Shown piece after piece: positions 26,848 to 35,632 of a DNA stretch of 64,000 bases. Where the stretch lies: the NCBI RefSeq assembly GCF_014334325.1, contig NZ_JACSET010000014.1, positions 1 to 64,000 on the forward strand, given 5' to 3'. Below the pieces are notes generated by a model, which saw only the letters and a program-made list of their open reading frames with translations, was not told where the DNA came from and searched no databases. Numbering within the stretch: position 1 is the first letter of the stretch; each line of letters begins with the position of its first letter. The position numbers and the translations under genes are program-made. Origin of the DNA: Treponema sp. Marseille-Q4130 (GTDB taxonomy: Bacteria > Spirochaetota > Spirochaetia > Treponematales > Treponemataceae).

Positions 26848-28363
26848 TGTTTTCTCCTCCGGCTATCGCCGCCATAACGTCGTGCTGCGTGAGGTCGTCG
26901 TTTTCAAGTTCGCCGACTTTTTTTCCGTCGCGAAGTACACACAGACGGTTCACCGTACGGAGCATTTCGTCGATTTCGGAACTGATAAACATAATAGTCA
27001 TGCCTTGCCCTGCAAGCTGAACGATAAGTTTTTGAATTTCCGTTTTTGTTCCGACATCGATGCCGCGCGTCGGTTCGTCGAGAATCAAAAAATCCGGATG
27101 CGTTATAAGCCATCGCCCGATGATCACTTTTTGCTGATTTCCGCCCGACAGCTGACGAACGAGCGTTTCCGGTGACGGCGTTTTAATATTGAGCGCTTTG
27201 ATGTACCGTTCGGCAAGTTCGTTTTGCTTCGCCGCCGGCAGCAGTTTGAAAACGCCGGTTTTAGCCTGCAGCGCGATTATTAAATTTTCTCGCACCGACA
27301 GATCGGCGATGATGCTTTCATCTTTGCGGTCTTCCGGCAAAAAAGCCATTCCCGCGCGCATGGAGTCGATCGGTTCCGACGCTTTCAGTTTTTCGTTTTT
27401 GAAAAACAGCGTACCGGTATCGACTTTGTCCGCACCGTACAGGGTGCGCGCAAGCTCCGAGCGGCCGGAGCCGAGCAATCCCGTCAGCCCGACGACTTCG
27501 CCCTGCTTGATTGTGATATCGAACGGCTTTATCGTACCCGTGTGAGAGAGTCCGACCGCACGAACGACTTCCGCTGCGTGATCGGAACGATCGCCGCCCT
27601 GCGTATTGCTGCGGATGGACGCGAGCTCGTCGAATTCGTGGCCGAGCATCGTCGCAACGAGTTTGACACGCGGCAGTTCGCCGATAGGAAATTCGCCTTC
27701 GAGCTCCCCGTTGCGAAGCACGGTAATTCTGTCGCACACTTCGTATACTTGTTCGAGAAAGTGCGTAACGAACACGATACCCGTTCCCTGCGATTTTAAT
27801 TTTTTCATAACCGCAAAGAGATTTGCGACTTCACGGTCGTCGAGCGAACTCGTCGGCTCGTCGAGGATGAGCACTTTGCAGTTGAAGTTGACCGCGCGCG
27901 CGATGGCGATCATCTGCTGGATCGCGACGGAGTATTTGCCGAGCGCGCGCGTTACATCGATATGCGAAAGTCCGACATTACCGAGAATTTCTTTTGCCGT
28001 CTCGTTCATCTTTTTCCAATCGATGGCAAAATGTTTTTTCGGCTGATGGCCGACGAAAATATTTTCGGCAACGGAAAGATTCGGACAAAGATTTACTTCC
28101 TGATATACGGTGCTGATGCCGTTTTGCAGCGCTTCTTCGGGCGAACGATTGTCGATCTCTTTACCGTCGAGCAGTATCGTCCCCTCGTCCCGCGTATGTA
28201 CTCCGGTGAGAACTTTGATAAGCGTACTTTTTCCGGCGCCGTTTTCTCCCATCAGCGCGTGTATTTCTCCGCGGCGCAGCGTGAAATCGACATGCTGAAG
28301 CGCTTTTACGCCCGGAAAAGTTATGGAGATATTTTTCATGGAAAGCAAAACGTCGCTTTTCAT
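26834..28363 (-). CDS. ytfR: sugar ABC transporter ATP-binding protein, YtfR-like
   Basis: 509 residues from ATG 28363, which has GGAGGAGCC directly upstream; an earlier in-frame Met would run through a hairpin region. Two ABC domains: the first has GENGAGKSTLIKVL, a weak signature AIQQMIAIARAV and LILDEPTSSLD; the second has a degenerate Walker A GLLGSGRSELARTL but a full LSGGNQQKVIIGRWL and LILDEPTRGID. This is the usual asymmetry of RbsA/YtfR proteins. It powers import by YtfT/YjfF. Confidence 0.92.
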   Translation of the reverse strand: MKSDVLLSMKNISITFPGVKALQHVDFTLRRGEIHALMGENGAGKSTLIKVLTGVHTRDEGTILLDGKEIDNRSPEEALQNGISTVYQEVNLCPNLSVAENIFVGHQPKKHFAIDWKKMNETAKEILGNVGLSHIDVTRALGKYSVAIQQMIAIARAVNFNCKVLILDEPTSSLDDREVANLFAVMKKLKSQGTGIVFVTHFLEQVYEVCDRITVLRNGELEGEFPIGELPRVKLVATMLGHEFDELASIRSNTQGGDRSDHAAEVVRAVGLSHTGTIKPFDITIKQGEVVGLTGLLGSGRSELARTLYGADKVDTGTLFFKNEKLKASEPIDSMRAGMAFLPEDRKDESIIADLSVRENLIIALQAKTGVFKLLPAAKQNELAERYIKALNIKTPSPETLVRQLSGGNQQKVIIGRWLITHPDFLILDEPTRGIDVGTKTEIQKLIVQLAGQGMTIMFISSEIDEMLRTVNRLCVLRDGKKVGELENDDLTQHDVMAAIAGGENNGNE

Positions 28364-28390
28364 GGCTCCTCCGCTGTTGCAATAAGGCAT

Positions 28391-28424
28391 CTTGAAAAAC
28401 TCGCTTTTAGCGATTTTTTCGAGA
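28391..28424 (-). repeat. imperfect hairpin repeat (copy 1) between ytfQ and ytfR
   Basis: CTTGAAAAACTCGCT faces AGCGATTTTTTCGAG, pairing at 13 of 15 positions. A near-identical stretch lies at 45401-45432 behind the ROK kinase gene. Its AGTTTTT/AAAAACT arms recall the hairpin in the larger repeat family. Confidence 0.5.
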
Positions 28425-28442
28425 TTTCGACTAATTGAAAAT

Positions 28443-28466
28443 GCCGGAAACGCACGGGTTTCCGGC
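28443..28466 (-). terminator. hairpin after ytfQ (attenuator / mRNA stabiliser)
   Basis: GCCGGAAAC and GTTTCCGGC form a perfect 9 bp stem with a 6 nt loop, 29 bases after the ytfQ stop. No T-run follows, so partial read-through into ytfR is expected, which favours high binding-protein levels. Confidence 0.5.
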
Positions 28467-28494
28467 GTTCCGGCAAATTTATTAATTATCGAGA

Positions 28495-29463
28495 TCAATA
28501 TTTACGGTTCGGCAATTCTTTTGCAGCATTCGCCTGATCGAATACGCCTTCGACAACGTACTGAATCTTTTCAACCTTTTCACCCTTTTCAAGTTTTTGA
28601 ATGATTTCGGCGATACGCGGTCCGTGAAGCGGATTGCATTCGACCGCGCAGTTGAGCTCTCCTGCGATCATTTTATTAAACGCTTCGTGAACGGCGTCGA
28701 ACGAAATGATGATGATGTCTTTGCCCGGGCGTTTGCCGGCGGCTTTGATGGCATCGATTGCACCGAACGCTTCGTTGTCGTTTTCACAGAATACGACGTC
28801 GATTTTCGGATATGCTTTTAAGAACGATTCCATCACTTCCTGTCCTTTAGCCTGCGTGAATTCGCCGGATTGTTTTGCAAGCAGATGATATTTGGGATTT
28901 TTTGCGAGTCCTTCGGTGATGCCCTGCGTGCGTCCGACTTGCGCGGAAGAACCGATCGTTCCCTGAATGAGGACGACATTCAAATCGTCTTTATCGCGAC
29001 CGATTTTTTTCAAATATCCGTTGAGCCACGCGACCGCATCGTTTCCTTCTTTGACGAAATTTCCGCCGACCCAGCAGACGTACAAGCTGTTGTCGGAAAC
29101 TTTCATTTGACGATCGGAAAGCAAAACGGGGATGCCTGCGCGCTTGGCTTCGTTGAGAACCGTTTCCCATCCCGTTTCAACGACGGGAGCGACGACGATG
29201 TAATCGACATCCTGTTGGATAAAATTGCGGATCGCTTTGATTTGATTTTCCTGTTTTTGCTGCGCATCGTCGAAGATCAGTTTATAGCCGTTCGCTTTGG
29301 TGAACGTGCTTTTAAAAGATTCCGTGTTCGCCGTTCGCCAATCCGATTCGGCGCCGACCTGCGCATAACCGACCGTGATGACACCCTTCGGTCCGGCTGC
29401 AAACGCACCGGCCATGCAGATGCTTGCCGCTACGATGCAGCTTATCGTTTTAATCAATTTCAT
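28495..29463 (-). CDS. ytfQ: sugar-binding protein of the YtfQ type
   Basis: 322 residues. Signal peptide at 1-23 with an AFA-AG type cleavage site. The mature protein starts ITVGYAQVGAESDWRTANTES and contains DDAQQKQENQIKAIRNFI and LSDRQMKVSDNSLYVCWVGGNF, typical of YtfQ. It captures a sugar (galactofuranose in E. coli) and hands it to YtfRT/YjfF. AAGGAGG precedes the ATG. It heads the minus-strand operon that ends with the two-component system. Confidence 0.92.
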   Translation of the reverse strand: MKLIKTISCIVAASICMAGAFAAGPKGVITVGYAQVGAESDWRTANTESFKSTFTKANGYKLIFDDAQQKQENQIKAIRNFIQQDVDYIVVAPVVETGWETVLNEAKRAGIPVLLSDRQMKVSDNSLYVCWVGGNFVKEGNDAVAWLNGYLKKIGRDKDDLNVVLIQGTIGSSAQVGRTQGITEGLAKNPKYHLLAKQSGEFTQAKGQEVMESFLKAYPKIDVVFCENDNEAFGAIDAIKAAGKRPGKDIIIISFDAVHEAFNKMIAGELNCAVECNPLHGPRIAEIIQKLEKGEKVEKIQYVVEGVFDQANAAKELPNRKY

Positions 29464-29647
29464 AAAGTTCCTCCTTTTCTATAAGAACCGATGAATCGAT
29501 TGTACGGCGGTATTTTAAAAAAGTACATAAATAATTTTATCGATTTCGGTTTAAGTTTTTTTGAACGGAAGCCGATATCCGTACGATCGCGGCGGCGCGG
29601 CGAGAAAGTTCGTTTTTTTCCGAAATAAGGTAGATAATTTAACGCTC

Positions 29648-29854
29648 TTACTTCCCCGTCTCCGATTCTTTTTGCAGCCCCTCGTTTGCGGCTTCCGCTT
29701 TGTCGAAATCAATCGGCGCAAAAGGCATCGCGAGTGCGTCGGTCGCTTCCTGTGCCGCTTTTTCCGAAGATTTTACGGTACACGATGCGGGAAAAAATGC
29801 GAACGCAAGCGCGCAGAGTACGGAAAGCGGCAAAACGATCTTTTTAATAATCAT
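29648..29854 (-). CDS. small lipoprotein of unknown function
   Basis: 68 residues from ATG 29854, which has AAGGAGG eight bases upstream; upstream Met codons in frame lack a ribosome site. A hydrophobic segment ends in FPASC near residue 24, a loose lipobox. The mature part is short, acidic and Ala/Glu-rich (KAAQEATDALAMPF). No family is recognised. It stands alone between the ytf operon and the divergent alcohol dehydrogenase gene. Confidence 0.6.
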   Translation of the reverse strand: MIIKKIVLPLSVLCALAFAFFPASCTVKSSEKAAQEATDALAMPFAPIDFDKAEAANEGLQKESETGK

Positions 29855-29938
29855 ACCGGCCTCCTTTTTCATCATAACACAAGCGTGCAGTGCAATCAAT
29901 GTACGGACAATTTTTCAAAAGCGACGAAAAAAAACTTA

Positions 29939-29967
29939 TTGCACGTACCGCGTCGTCGATATATAAT
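29939..29967 (+). promoter_or_regulatory. sigma70-type promoter of the alcohol dehydrogenase gene
   Basis: TTGCAC (29939-29944) and a consensus TATAAT (29962-29967) are 17 bp apart. The inferred start near 29974 leaves a 28 nt leader with CAGGAG before the ATG at 30002. Confidence 0.7.
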
Positions 29968-30001
29968 TGACATATCGAATACAAAAGAGACAGGAGTCTG
30001 T

Positions 30002-31183
30002 ATGTTCAATTTTACATATTTTACACCGACGAAAGTCGTTTTCGGAAAAGAGACGGAAAAGCAAATCGGTGCGCTCGTCGCGGAACAAAAATGCAAAAAG
30101 GTACTCATCCATTACGGGAGCGGAAGCGTACAAAAATCGGGACTCCTCGACCGCATAAAAAAATCGCTCGATGAAATGCATATCTCATATATCGAACTCG
30201 GCGGCGTCGTACCGAACCCTCGCCTTTCGCTCGTATATAAAGGCATCGATCTTGTTAAAAAAGAAAACGTCGATTTTATCCTTGCAGTCGGCGGCGGCAG
30301 CGTTATCGATTCGGCAAAAGCAATCGGCTACGGCGTTGCAAACGAAGGCGACGTGTGGGATTTCTATGAACACACTCGCCTGCCGGAAGCGTGTATGCCG
30401 ATCGGCGTTGTAGTGACGATTGCAGCGGCCGGAAGCGAAATGAGCAACAGTACGGTTATCACCAAAGAAGAAGGGCAGGTAAAGCGCGGCTGCAATACGG
30501 ATTTTTGTCGTCCGAAATTTGCGATAATGAATCCCGAATTGACGATGACGCTTCCCGATTATCAAACCGCGTGCGGCTGTACCGATATCCTTATGCATAC
30601 GATGGAGCGCTATTTTACGAACGGCGGCAATATGGAAATCACCGACGGCATCGCCGAAGCGCTTATGCGCACGGTTATGATAAATGCGCGGATACTGCGT
30701 GACGAGCCGCAAAATTACGATGCGCGCGCAGAGATCATGTGGGCGGGAAGCCTTTCACACAACGGGCTCACCGGCTGCGGTAACGATCGCGGCGGCGATT
30801 GGTCGTCGCACGCGCTCGAACACGAATTGAGCGGTATGTTCGACGTCGCGCACGGCGCAGGACTCGCGGCGATTTGGGGAAGCTGGGCGCGCTACGTGTA
30901 TAAGGATTGTCTGCCGCGTTTCCATAAGTTTGCAGTCAACGTCATGGGGATTGCGGACGGTAATCCGGAAGAGATCGCACTGCGCGGTATTCAAGCGATG
31001 GAAAAATTTTTCCGAAAAATAAAAATGCCGACGAACCTCAAAGAACTCGGCATCAGTCTTTCCGAAGAGCAGATAAAAACGCTCGCGCACAAATGCAGCC
31101 TCGCAACGGGCGGCAAGCGCGGTTCTGCAAAAGTGTTATACGAAGCGGATATGTTCGAAATTTATAAAATGGCAAATCAATAG
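30002..31183 (+). CDS. iron-containing alcohol dehydrogenase (butanol dehydrogenase-like)
   Basis: 393 residues from ATG 30002 with AGGAG upstream. The NAD(P)-binding GGGSVIDSAKAIGYG is near residue 97, and the metal site GGDWSSHALEHELSGMFDVAHGAGLA-type region (ALEHELSGMFDVAHGAG) near 275 holds His ligands. This is the YqhD/BdhA branch, usually NADPH-dependent and acting on aldehydes. Its role may be ethanol or butanol formation, or aldehyde detoxification. Its last 7 bp overlap the convergent ZnuA-like gene. Confidence 0.92.
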   Translation: MFNFTYFTPTKVVFGKETEKQIGALVAEQKCKKVLIHYGSGSVQKSGLLDRIKKSLDEMHISYIELGGVVPNPRLSLVYKGIDLVKKENVDFILAVGGGSVIDSAKAIGYGVANEGDVWDFYEHTRLPEACMPIGVVVTIAAAGSEMSNSTVITKEEGQVKRGCNTDFCRPKFAIMNPELTMTLPDYQTACGCTDILMHTMERYFTNGGNMEITDGIAEALMRTVMINARILRDEPQNYDARAEIMWAGSLSHNGLTGCGNDRGGDWSSHALEHELSGMFDVAHGAGLAAIWGSWARYVYKDCLPRFHKFAVNVMGIADGNPEEIALRGIQAMEKFFRKIKMPTNLKELGISLSEEQIKTLAHKCSLATGGKRGSAKVLYEADMFEIYKMANQ

Positions 31184-31989
31184 CATAAACCCGCATCAAG
31201 TAAATTGTTAGAGCCCTTCATCAGCGCGGCGATATTTTCCTGTACGACGTGCAGCAGCGCGTTCCGTTCGACTTTGTCGGGAAAGTTCCGCCACACGACG
31301 TATACCGCTTTCGGCGCGACTTCGGCAAGCGGGCTGCCGACGGGGTTGTGCACGTTGTCGATGATTATATCGTAGCCGCCGCTTTTCGCATCCGCGATTT
31401 GATTCGCCGTCACTCCCTCCGCTCCGAATATCGCCGCAACGGTAAACCCCAAATCGGCGGCGAGATAGCGCTGATGCGTGTGGCACAGAACTTTTGCATT
31501 CGATTTTCCTCTGCGCTCGATTTCCGCTTTCGCTTCCCGTATTGCGTTTACGTAGAGCGCGAGGCGCGCTTCGTTTTCTTTTTCCGTACCCAGCTTTTCC
31601 GCGATTTTTGCTGTTTCGCTCGTCACAGTCGCAATCGAATTGTTGTTCGCAATCCGTATCATCTGCACAGTGCCGACGGAAGTGCCGAGTGTTTTCATCA
31701 TACGCTCAAAACCGGCGTAGACGAAAAAATCGCTCGCTGCGATTTTTTGAATGTCGCTCACCGTCACTTCGTATTCCGGCGGATGGCGGAGGTTTGCGGG
31801 TGCGATCGTTTCGACGCCGTCCGCTCCTGCGATATCGGCAAAGGCGGCCGTCCACGACGTCGACGCAACGACGCGCGGTTTCGTTTCGGACACACTTCGT
31901 ACAGGAGAGCGCTCTCCGGTTTTTTCATTTGCAAAAAGTACCGCCCCTGCAAATGCGAGCAGTATGAAATTAATAAATTTTTTCATCAT
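31177..31989 (-). CDS. orphan metal ABC transporter substrate-binding protein (ZnuA/TroA-like)
   Basis: 270 residues, signal peptide at 1-20. The cluster-9 binding-protein pattern is present: VVASTSWTAAFADIAG, the metal-site region LRHPPEYEVTVSDI with His near 74, ADFFVYAGFERMM and LCHTHQRYLAADLGF with a His pair near 170. It should bind Zn or Mn outside the cytoplasm. No permease or ATPase is adjacent, so it must use a transporter encoded elsewhere or act in metal sensing. GGAGG lies before the ATG. Confidence 0.8.
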   Translation of the reverse strand: MMKKFINFILLAFAGAVLFANEKTGERSPVRSVSETKPRVVASTSWTAAFADIAGADGVETIAPANLRHPPEYEVTVSDIQKIAASDFFVYAGFERMMKTLGTSVGTVQMIRIANNNSIATVTSETAKIAEKLGTEKENEARLALYVNAIREAKAEIERRGKSNAKVLCHTHQRYLAADLGFTVAAIFGAEGVTANQIADAKSGGYDIIIDNVHNPVGSPLAEVAPKAVYVVWRNFPDKVERNALLHVVQENIAALMKGSNNLLDAGLCY

Positions 31990-32113
31990 GTAAAGTCCTC
32001 CAAATATATTCAGACAAAACCGGTTTGCCGTCCCTTAAAATTACACAGGCGGCGTCCAAAAACTTCAGTTTATGGACAGTTTCCTTGATTTAATGCAATT
32101 TTTTGCGGGCCGC

Positions 32114-32698
32114 TTATTTGCAGCTCATCCGCTTGAGTTCTCGCCCATCCATATCGTACAGTGCGATTTCACCCTTTTCGTATACGGCAAATCCCGCAGG
32201 TGAGCCGTTTTTCGGAAGGGACGTCGAACCGGGATTGCATACAAGCACGCCTTCTTGCGTTTTATATAAATGCTGTTCGTGGATGTGACCGAACAGTTCG
32301 ATATCGTTCGGCGAAAGCGGCGGAATTTTGCTTCCGGCGACGACCGCTTCGTCCGACGTTTTTTTCGCCGGAGAATAGATATGTCCGTGCGATGCGAAAA
32401 TCCTCACACCGTCATCGGCGATGCAGGCGTAATCCGCAGAAATCGGAAAGGCGAGCACCATCTGATCGACTTCGGCGTCGCAGTTTCCGCGGCACGCGAT
32501 TATCTTATGTGCAAGCGGATTGAGCATTTGCGCGACAAGAGCGGGCGCATAGTTTTCCGGCAGCGGATTTCTCGGTCCGTGATACAGCACGTCGCCGAGT
32601 AAAATAATTTTATTGCATTTTAGCGCATGAAAGTGTGCGAGCGCTTTTTCACAAGCCGCGGCGCTTCCGTGAATATCGGACATGATAAAGTATTTCAT
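32114..32698 (-). CDS. yfcE: YfcE-type phosphodiesterase (calcineurin-like)
   Basis: 194 residues from ATG 32698, which fits the family start MKYFIMSDIHGS; the longer frame to 32734 would read through a promoter. Motifs in order: MSDIHGS, LLGDVLYHGPRN, CRGNCDAEVDQ, FASHGHIYSP and GHIHEQH, all for a di-metal phosphoesterase. The in vivo substrate of YfcE is not established. There is no Shine-Dalgarno sequence and the -10 box ends seven bases before the ATG. Confidence 0.9.
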   Translation of the reverse strand: MKYFIMSDIHGSAAACEKALAHFHALKCNKIILLGDVLYHGPRNPLPENYAPALVAQMLNPLAHKIIACRGNCDAEVDQMVLAFPISADYACIADDGVRIFASHGHIYSPAKKTSDEAVVAGSKIPPLSPNDIELFGHIHEQHLYKTQEGVLVCNPGSTSLPKNGSPAGFAVYEKGEIALYDMDGRELKRMSCK

Positions 32699-32705
32699 AA
32701 TACGA

Positions 32706-32734
32706 ATCATAACGCGCTTAGCGTCTTTTGACAA
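32706..32734 (-). promoter_or_regulatory. leaderless-type promoter of yfcE
   Basis: Minus strand TTGTCA (32729-32734), 17 bp, TATGAT (32706-32711), then seven bases to the ATG. The inferred transcription start coincides with the start codon. Confidence 0.6.
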
Positions 32735-32749
32735 TGTTTTGAAAATATC

Positions 32750-33577
32750 TCATTCGGGACAACAACATCGGAAATCATATTTCCCGTCCCGCATCAGCGC
32801 GGACGGCTGCGTTTTTTGCAGTTCGTACAATATGACCGATGCCGCCTGCGCGACGTTTAAACTCTGTATCGCAGGTTCGGCTCCTTCGGCAAACCCTGCA
32901 AAGGGAATAATGACGCACTCATCGCAGTTTTTACGCACGTCGTCGGAGATGCCGTCTTCTTCGTTGCCGAGCACGATGAGCAGAGGTTTTACGCCGCACA
33001 TACCGGCGATTTCCGCAAGCGTTTTTTTTGCACGCAAATCGGTGCCGATCCGCATCATGCGTCCGCGTACCGCTTCCATAAAACGCGCGATGGAATTCGC
33101 CGAATAGATATCGACGAATTCCATGCCTCCCTGGGCGATGCGGTAACTGCTCGTCGTAATGGCCGACTGCGATTCATCTGCAGGGATGACGATGTTTTTC
33201 ATACCGAAAAAAGCTGCGCTCCTGACGATTGCGCCGAAATTATTCGCGTTGCCGATACGGTCGAGCACGAGCACGTTTTCGCCGTTTGCGATCCACTCGT
33301 CCGAGACGTCGGAATCGAGCGGTATGATTTTCGGCATAAAGATCATCGCGACGACGCCCTGATGATGCACGGTTCCGGAAAGTTTTTCCAAATCGGCCGA
33401 CTCGACCAAATTGTATATGCCGCGATTTTCCGCAAGCTTTTTACATAAGCCTCCGAAAAACGGCGCGGTTTCTTTTGTAAAATACAATCGGCGGATTTTT
33501 TTCCAATCTTTTTTTTCGAGCTTTTTTACGGCGGAAAGTCCGCACACCGCGAGTTCGTCGTTTTGTTTATTGCGCAT
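32750..33577 (-). CDS. TrmH/SpoU-family RNA 2'-O-methyltransferase
   Basis: 275 residues. An N-terminal L30e-like substrate domain (about 1-95) precedes the SPOUT knot with LDRIGNANNFGAIVRSAAFFG, IVLGNEEDGISDD and LNVAQAASVILYEL, the three SpoU motifs. It methylates a ribose in rRNA or tRNA; which site cannot be told. The C-terminus carries an unusual CCC cluster. The start codon follows a TACAAT box by six bases and has no ribosome site. It overlaps neither neighbour. Confidence 0.88.
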   Translation of the reverse strand: MRNKQNDELAVCGLSAVKKLEKKDWKKIRRLYFTKETAPFFGGLCKKLAENRGIYNLVESADLEKLSGTVHHQGVVAMIFMPKIIPLDSDVSDEWIANGENVLVLDRIGNANNFGAIVRSAAFFGMKNIVIPADESQSAITTSSYRIAQGGMEFVDIYSANSIARFMEAVRGRMMRIGTDLRAKKTLAEIAGMCGVKPLLIVLGNEEDGISDDVRKNCDECVIIPFAGFAEGAEPAIQSLNVAQAASVILYELQKTQPSALMRDGKYDFRCCCPE

Positions 33578-33583
33578 GAATTT

Positions 33584-33612
33584 ATTGTAGCCGATTGCGC
33601 TCCATGTGACAA
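33584..33612 (-). promoter_or_regulatory. leaderless-type promoter of the TrmH-family gene
   Basis: Minus strand TTGTCA (33607-33612), 17 bp, TACAAT (33584-33589), then six bases to the ATG at 33577. Same architecture as the yfcE promoter. Confidence 0.6.
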
Positions 33613-33635
33613 CGGATCTTTATTTGGATCTTTAT

Positions 33636-33689
33636 TCGTGCGGAGGGTTTAATACCCCGGCACTCTGCGTCGGGGTTGTTGATTCAGCT
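33636..33689. repeat. GTTTAATACCCC-type intergenic repeat, copy 1
   Basis: GTGCGGAGGGTTTAATACCC, a CCCCG/CGGGG hairpin with CACTCTGCGT-like loop, and TTGATTC. The same pattern returns at 35466-35515 and, more degraded, at 35325-35372, on the other side of the isomerase gene. Confidence 0.6.
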
Positions 33690-33720
33690 TAAATGTCGAG
33701 ATCGAAAGTCCCGACATTTA
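33690..33720 (-). terminator. stem-loop behind the isomerase-like gene
   Basis: TAAATGTCG pairs perfectly with CGACATTTA over a 13 nt loop, six bases after the stop of the minus-strand gene at 33726. No long T-run follows on the minus strand, so it may act with the adjacent CCCCG hairpin. Confidence 0.4.
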
Positions 33721-33725
33721 TGTTG

Positions 33726-35237
33726 TCAATTTTCAAACGGATTTTCATCGCAGTACAACTGCCCGGCAGGCTTGTTGTATGAAATGTCCTGCACGCCCAG
33801 ATAACTGAATACGGTGAACAGCGCTTTGCCCGCGTGTCCGAAGGCTACCGCTCCGTGATGCGGGTACCGTTTTGAAATGAGCACGTGACGGTAAAATCTG
33901 CCCATTTCGGGGATCGCAAACACGCCGATGCCGCCGAAGGAACGCGTCGCGACGGGAAGCACTTCGCCCTGCGCGATGTACGCGTGCAGCGTCGTGTCCG
34001 CAGCACTCTGCAACCGGAAAAACGTAATATCGCCGGAATCGATGTCGCCTTCGAGCGTGCCCCGCGTAAAGTCGGGCTCACTGCCGGACGGTTCGAGCAG
34101 ACGGTGCTGAATGAGCTGGTATTTGACGGCGGGTTTGCTTTTCGGATTCAAACGACAGAACGGCGTATTGCCGCAGTGAAATCCCATAAACACGTCCGTC
34201 GCTTTGTAGGCGTAGGGGAATTTCCCTTTGATATCGTTTTCGTACATATCGGCCGGCACGGAATTGTTGATATCGAGCAGCGTAACCGGAGCGCCCGTCA
34301 CACAGGTACCGATATATTCGCTGAGCGCGCCGTAGATATCGACTTCGCACGCGACCGGAATGCCGCGCGTCGCAAGACGACTGTTTACATAACAGGGTTC
34401 AAAACCGAATTCTTTCGGAAACGCCGGCCAGCACTTGTTTGCGAACGCGACGTATTTTTTCGCACCCTTGTTCGCTTCCGCCCAATCGAGCAGCGTGAGT
34501 TCAAACTGCGCCATACGCGGGAGCAGATCGGGAAATCGATTGCCTTCCGTACCGAGTTCGCGTTCCATATCTTTTACGACTTCGGGAATGCGGCTGTCGT
34601 CTTTGTGCGCGCGGTACGACACGAGCAGGTCGAGCTCCGAGTTTTCCTGGATTTCGACGCCGATATCGTACAACCCTTTGATCGGCGCATTGCATGCGAA
34701 AAAATCCTGAGGGCGAGGACCGAACGTAATGATTTTCAAATTTGCGATACCGATGCACGCACGTGCGACCGGAATAAAATCGTGCAACATCTTTGCAATG
34801 TCACAGGCGGTTCCGACCGGATATTCGGGAATGACAGCATCGAGTTTTCGCAGTCCGAGATTGTACGAACAGTTGAGCATACCGCAGTACGCGTCTCCTC
34901 TTCCGTCGATTAAATCACCCGAGCGCTCTTCCGCCGCAGCGGCGTACATCACGGGGCCGTCGAATTCTTTTGCGATGAGCGTTTCAGGCGTTTCGGGTCC
35001 GAAGTTTCCGAGAAATACACAGAGCGCGTTGCAGCCCGCCTGTTTTACTTCGTCGACGGCTTTCAACATATCGGCCTCGTTTTCGACCGTCGTCTTCGCT
35101 TCGTAAATCGTACCGTACTGCGAAAAGGATTCCACGATCGCTTTGCGCCTCCGCTCCGAAAGCGAGATGACAAAACAGTCGCGGCTGACCGCGATGATCC
35201 CGAGTTTTACTTCGGGGACGTTTGTGATTTTTTCCAT
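33726..35237 (-). CDS. L-fucose/L-arabinose isomerase family protein
   Basis: 503 residues. The fold of the FucI/AraA superfamily is suggested by KLGIIAVSRDCF at the start, GNFGPETPET near 77, FGPRPQDFFACNAPIKGLYD near 185 (shown in part), CEVDIYGALSEYIG near 302 with an acidic metal ligand, and FHCGNTPFC near 350. It would interconvert an aldose and a ketose using Mn2+. The exact sugar is unknown; many such proteins in treponemes and clostridia are unassigned. It stands alone between two copies of an intergenic repeat. Confidence 0.8.
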   Translation of the reverse strand: MEKITNVPEVKLGIIAVSRDCFVISLSERRRKAIVESFSQYGTIYEAKTTVENEADMLKAVDEVKQAGCNALCVFLGNFGPETPETLIAKEFDGPVMYAAAAEERSGDLIDGRGDAYCGMLNCSYNLGLRKLDAVIPEYPVGTACDIAKMLHDFIPVARACIGIANLKIITFGPRPQDFFACNAPIKGLYDIGVEIQENSELDLLVSYRAHKDDSRIPEVVKDMERELGTEGNRFPDLLPRMAQFELTLLDWAEANKGAKKYVAFANKCWPAFPKEFGFEPCYVNSRLATRGIPVACEVDIYGALSEYIGTCVTGAPVTLLDINNSVPADMYENDIKGKFPYAYKATDVFMGFHCGNTPFCRLNPKSKPAVKYQLIQHRLLEPSGSEPDFTRGTLEGDIDSGDITFFRLQSAADTTLHAYIAQGEVLPVATRSFGGIGVFAIPEMGRFYRHVLISKRYPHHGAVAFGHAGKALFTVFSYLGVQDISYNKPAGQLYCDENPFEN

Positions 35238-35632
35238 AGCTGTGTTCTCCTGTTTACGGAATGGATATATATTATTGTATTATACTCTCTGCTCACGCAG
35301 CCTATTCCATACGCCAGTTTGATTCGTGTCGGGGTTCAATACCTCACGCTCTGCTGCGAATTGATCGACTGTTTACCGCTATTTCGATTTTATCATCGTT
35401 TATAGTTTTCGGACAACCCCTTTTTTTCTCTGCAAAGTCGTGGCGCGCCTCCTCGTCCGCTTGTTTTTATTTGTGCGGATGGTTTAATAATCCCGTGCTC
35501 TGATTCGGGGTCTTGATTCGGGACGAAACTTTTTTGCGATCCGCCCTTCCGCCGCTTGCTCACGCGCGGCGTCCTCGCTCCGCTGCGGTCGCTGCCTTCG
35601 GCACGGCTCCACGGCGGCGTAGGCGTATCGTA
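35238..35632. other. 395 bp gene-free gap with degenerate repeats
   Basis: No gene is supported here; short open frames lack ribosome sites. It holds two copies of the GTTTAATACC-type repeat (35325-35372 and 35466-35515) and a GC-rich stretch with GGCTCCACGGCGGCGTAGGC (about 35604-35624), which resembles GTGCTCCACGCGGGCGTAAG at 48074-48096. Confidence 0.5.
35466..35515. repeat. GTTTAATACCCC-type intergenic repeat, copy 2
   Basis: TTTATTTGTGCGGATGGTTT is followed by AATAATCCCG, CTCTGATTCGGGG and CTTGATTC, aligning with copy 1 at 33636 with about ten differences by eye. Confidence 0.55.
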
